This document shows, piece by piece, positions 6,514 through 7,882 of a stretch of DNA of 7,882 bases. The DNA comes from Deltaproteobacteria bacterium. Lineage in GTDB: Bacteria; Desulfobacterota; Binatia; DP-6. The stretch covers positions 368-8,249 of the forward strand of contig VBLD01000066.1 in the NCBI GenBank assembly GCA_005879205.1. The letters run 5' to 3'. Every line of letters starts with the position of its first letter. Position 1 is the stretch's first letter. The notes under the pieces are model-generated. The model was given only the letters and a program-made list of their open reading frames with translations. It did no database searches and had not been told where the DNA came from. The position numbers and the translations under genes are program-made.

Positions 6514-7882
6514 GCGGGCCCCTGCCTCGCCGGTGCGTCCGCCGCCTCCGACGCGAGCGACATCGCGGGTCTTCGCGGGCGCATCGAGGCGGCGTGCGCG
6601 TGTGCCACCTTCGACGGCTCGAGTCCGGCGAAGAACCACGCGAGCTACGTGCGCTGCGCGCTCGCGCTCGTGCACGACGCGAGCGACGGGACGCCCGTCC
6701 TCGGTCTCTTCGGGCTGCGTCCCGAGTGCCGCGCGACGGTGAAGCGCATCCTCCAGCAATCGGATTGCGGCTACCCGGCCGCAGAGGACCGCCATCCCTG
6801 CTGCCGCTTCGTGGCGGCGAGCGGCCGGAAGAGCGGGGCGATCCGCCGGGCCATCCACTGTGTCACGAGGACGGCCACCCAGCAGCATCTCTGCGCCGCC
6901 TCGCATGCGGTCGTCGACGCCTGCAGCGGCGACGCCACCAACAGTTGCCTTCCGGCGTGCGGCGACGGGGTCGCCAACGGCGGCGAGCAGTGCGACGGCA
7001 CGGACGCCGCGGCCTGCCCGGGCCTCTGCGGCACGGACTGTACCTGCCCGCACGTCGTGCAGACGACCGTCCTCACGCCGAGCGGCGCCGCGCCGCCGCA
7101 CACGCCCGGCAGCCCCGGCGTGACGGTCACAAACGCGAAGCTGCTCGCGGAGTTCGGCGGGTCGTCCTTCAGCCTGAACAATGCCACCTACACGCGCTTC
7201 GCGATGAACCGTCCGGCGGCCACGCCGGACGCGATCCTCGTCCTCGTGCCCGGCTTCGAGGGCGGCGCCGGGAGCTTCAGGATCCTCGCCGAGAACCTGA
7301 TCACGCGTGCCCTCGGCGACGGACTGGTCCTCGAGGTGTGGGGCTTCGACCGCCGCGGCCATCAGCTCGAGGATCGGGCCGGTCTCGACGTCGCCGAGAC
7401 GTTTCTCGCGTCCCAGGTCGCGCTCGATTGGCTCTACGGCGCCGAGCTCGGGCTCCCGCTCCATCCGGCGCTGGTCGCGGGTCCGAATCGTCGCGCCGTC
7501 TTCTACGATGCGCAGGCCGACGTGCCCTTCATGGCGACGTGGACGAGCCTCGTCTTCTCGCGCGACATCGACGCCGTGGTCGCCGGCGCCGACGCGGCGG
7601 TCCGCAACCACAACGTCTTCCTCGGCGGCCATTCGGCGGGAACCGGCTTCACGGCGCGCTACGCGTCCACCGACTTCGACCTGACCGGGTCGGGCCCGCC
7701 CGAGCCCGGGTACGGCCGGCTTCGGGGCCTCGTTCTCCTCGAAGGGCCCGGCGGCTCGACCGCCGGCGCACCGCTCACCGCCGACTCGCTCGATCGGATG
7801 ATCGCCAAGTTCGACGGCGGTCTCTACGGCGCCGTGCGCGACAACGCCGGCCGTTGCGTCGACGGCACCACCGCCTGCACCC
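6454..7882 (+). CDS. Secreted Cys-rich alpha/beta hydrolase, 3' partial
   Basis: 476 codons are visible and the gene continues past the window. From ATG 6454 a clean signal peptide (MRKLALAIVVAIALAAPARA) suggests cleavage at ARA-A, 20/21; an in-frame ATG at 6436 adds six residues. Residues 24-169 are a Cys-rich, mostly helical module with marks such as CAC, YVRCA, ECRATVKR, DCG and PCC. Residues 169-198 form a CGDGVANGGEQCDG...C-PG-C repeat. Together these hold 19 Cys. A short Pro-rich linker leads to an alpha/beta hydrolase domain from about 255: VPGFEGG (265-271) as oxyanion segment, GFDRRGH (297-303), the family's D-RGH turn, and the nucleophile elbow GGHSAG with Ser394 (codon 7633-7635). 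The catalytic Asp and His are expected downstream, near or beyond the window edge. Expected outside the cytoplasm; substrate unknown. No strong ribosome binding site is visible for either ATG. Confidence 0.9.
   Translation, partial: MRKLALAIVVAIALAAPARAAGPCLAGASAASDASDIAGLRGRIEAACACATFDGSSPAKNHASYVRCALALVHDASDGTPVLGLFGLRPECRATVKRILQQSDCGYPAAEDRHPCCRFVAASGRKSGAIRRAIHCVTRTATQQHLCAASHAVVDACSGDATNSCLPACGDGVANGGEQCDGTDAAACPGLCGTDCTCPHVVQTTVLTPSGAAPPHTPGSPGVTVTNAKLLAEFGGSSFSLNNATYTRFAMNRPAATPDAILVLVPGFEGGAGSFRILAENLITRALGDGLVLEVWGFDRRGHQLEDRAGLDVAETFLASQVALDWLYGAELGLPLHPALVAGPNRRAVFYDAQADVPFMATWTSLVFSRDIDAVVAGADAAVRNHNVFLGGHSAGTGFTARYASTDFDLTGSGPPEPGYGRLRGLVLLEGPGGSTAGAPLTADSLDRMIAKFDGGLYGAVRDNAGRCVDGTTACT
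6958..7047 (+). other. Cys-rich CGDG...CDG repeat in the hydrolase
   Basis: Residues 169-198 contain C169, C180, C188, C192, C196 and C198, starting CGDGVANGGEQCDGTD. This is a variant of the Myxococcus-type repeat seen in the divergent dehydrogenase (CGNGVAEGTEECDDGN), with a different C-terminal half (ACPG-C--DC-C). It bridges the N-terminal Cys-rich module and the catalytic domain. Confidence 0.7.

Noticed and set aside
6303..6608. Upstream extension of the dehydrogenase by 102 codons
   Set aside because: The extension is Arg/Ala-rich, passes through the 15 bp repeat (KKMARKKMAR) and would place the signal peptide over 100 residues inside the protein.
6355..7632. 425-codon antisense open frame opposite the Cys-rich hydrolase
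   Set aside because: No motif and low-complexity Arg/Ala/Glu composition, whereas the plus-strand frame has a signal peptide, Cys-rich repeats and a GHSAG elbow.

Overview
This 7.9 kb window is GC-rich, densely coding bacterial DNA with five protein genes. Two of them run off the window ends. I see no tRNA, rRNA, CRISPR array, insertion sequence, attachment site or replication origin, and no gene-free stretch longer than about 150 bases. The secreted proteins carry Cys-rich modules, a poly-Thr linker and CGNG...ECDDGN-type repeats (the Myxococcus cysteine-rich repeat / DUF4215 style). From memory, that combination is common in soil and sediment genomes once grouped as Deltaproteobacteria, especially Candidatus Binatia/Binatota, with Myxococcota as the main alternative. 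This placement is an inference from protein style; no marker gene is present.

Layout. Positions 3-2351 (+) hold the 3' part of a large, probably exported, multidomain alpha/beta hydrolase with a readable Ser-Asp-His triad. Six bases later, 2358-3251 (+) encodes a cytoplasmic metallo-beta-lactamase-fold hydrolase of the UlaG-like type. After a 90-150 bp gap with a GC-rich hairpin, 3342-4421 (+; alternative start 3402) encodes a zinc-independent NADP-dependent medium-chain reductase of the CurA/prostaglandin reductase (LTB4DH) type. Its stop codon abuts the stop codon of the convergent gene at 4422-6302 (-). That gene encodes a secreted PQQ-dependent sugar dehydrogenase-like beta-propeller protein, preceded by two tandem copies of a Cys-rich module, a Thr linker and one Myxococcus-type Cys-rich repeat. 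Divergent from it, 6454-7882 (+, 3' end outside) encodes a secreted protein with a 19-Cys N-terminal half and an alpha/beta hydrolase domain with a GHSAG nucleophile elbow. The divergent region holds a perfect 15 bp tandem repeat, and a 12 bp palindrome sits on the minus-strand start codon.

How the genes may work together. Three of the five products are probably exported enzymes (two Ser hydrolases and one quinoprotein dehydrogenase) and two are cytoplasmic. The first two plus-strand genes are close enough to be co-transcribed. The facing pair of Cys-rich secreted enzymes shares one divergent control region. No complete pathway or named system can be read from the window. The most distinctive items are the modular Cys-rich secreted architectures and the indel-free 88-residue domain duplication with its copy-specific extra cysteine pair.
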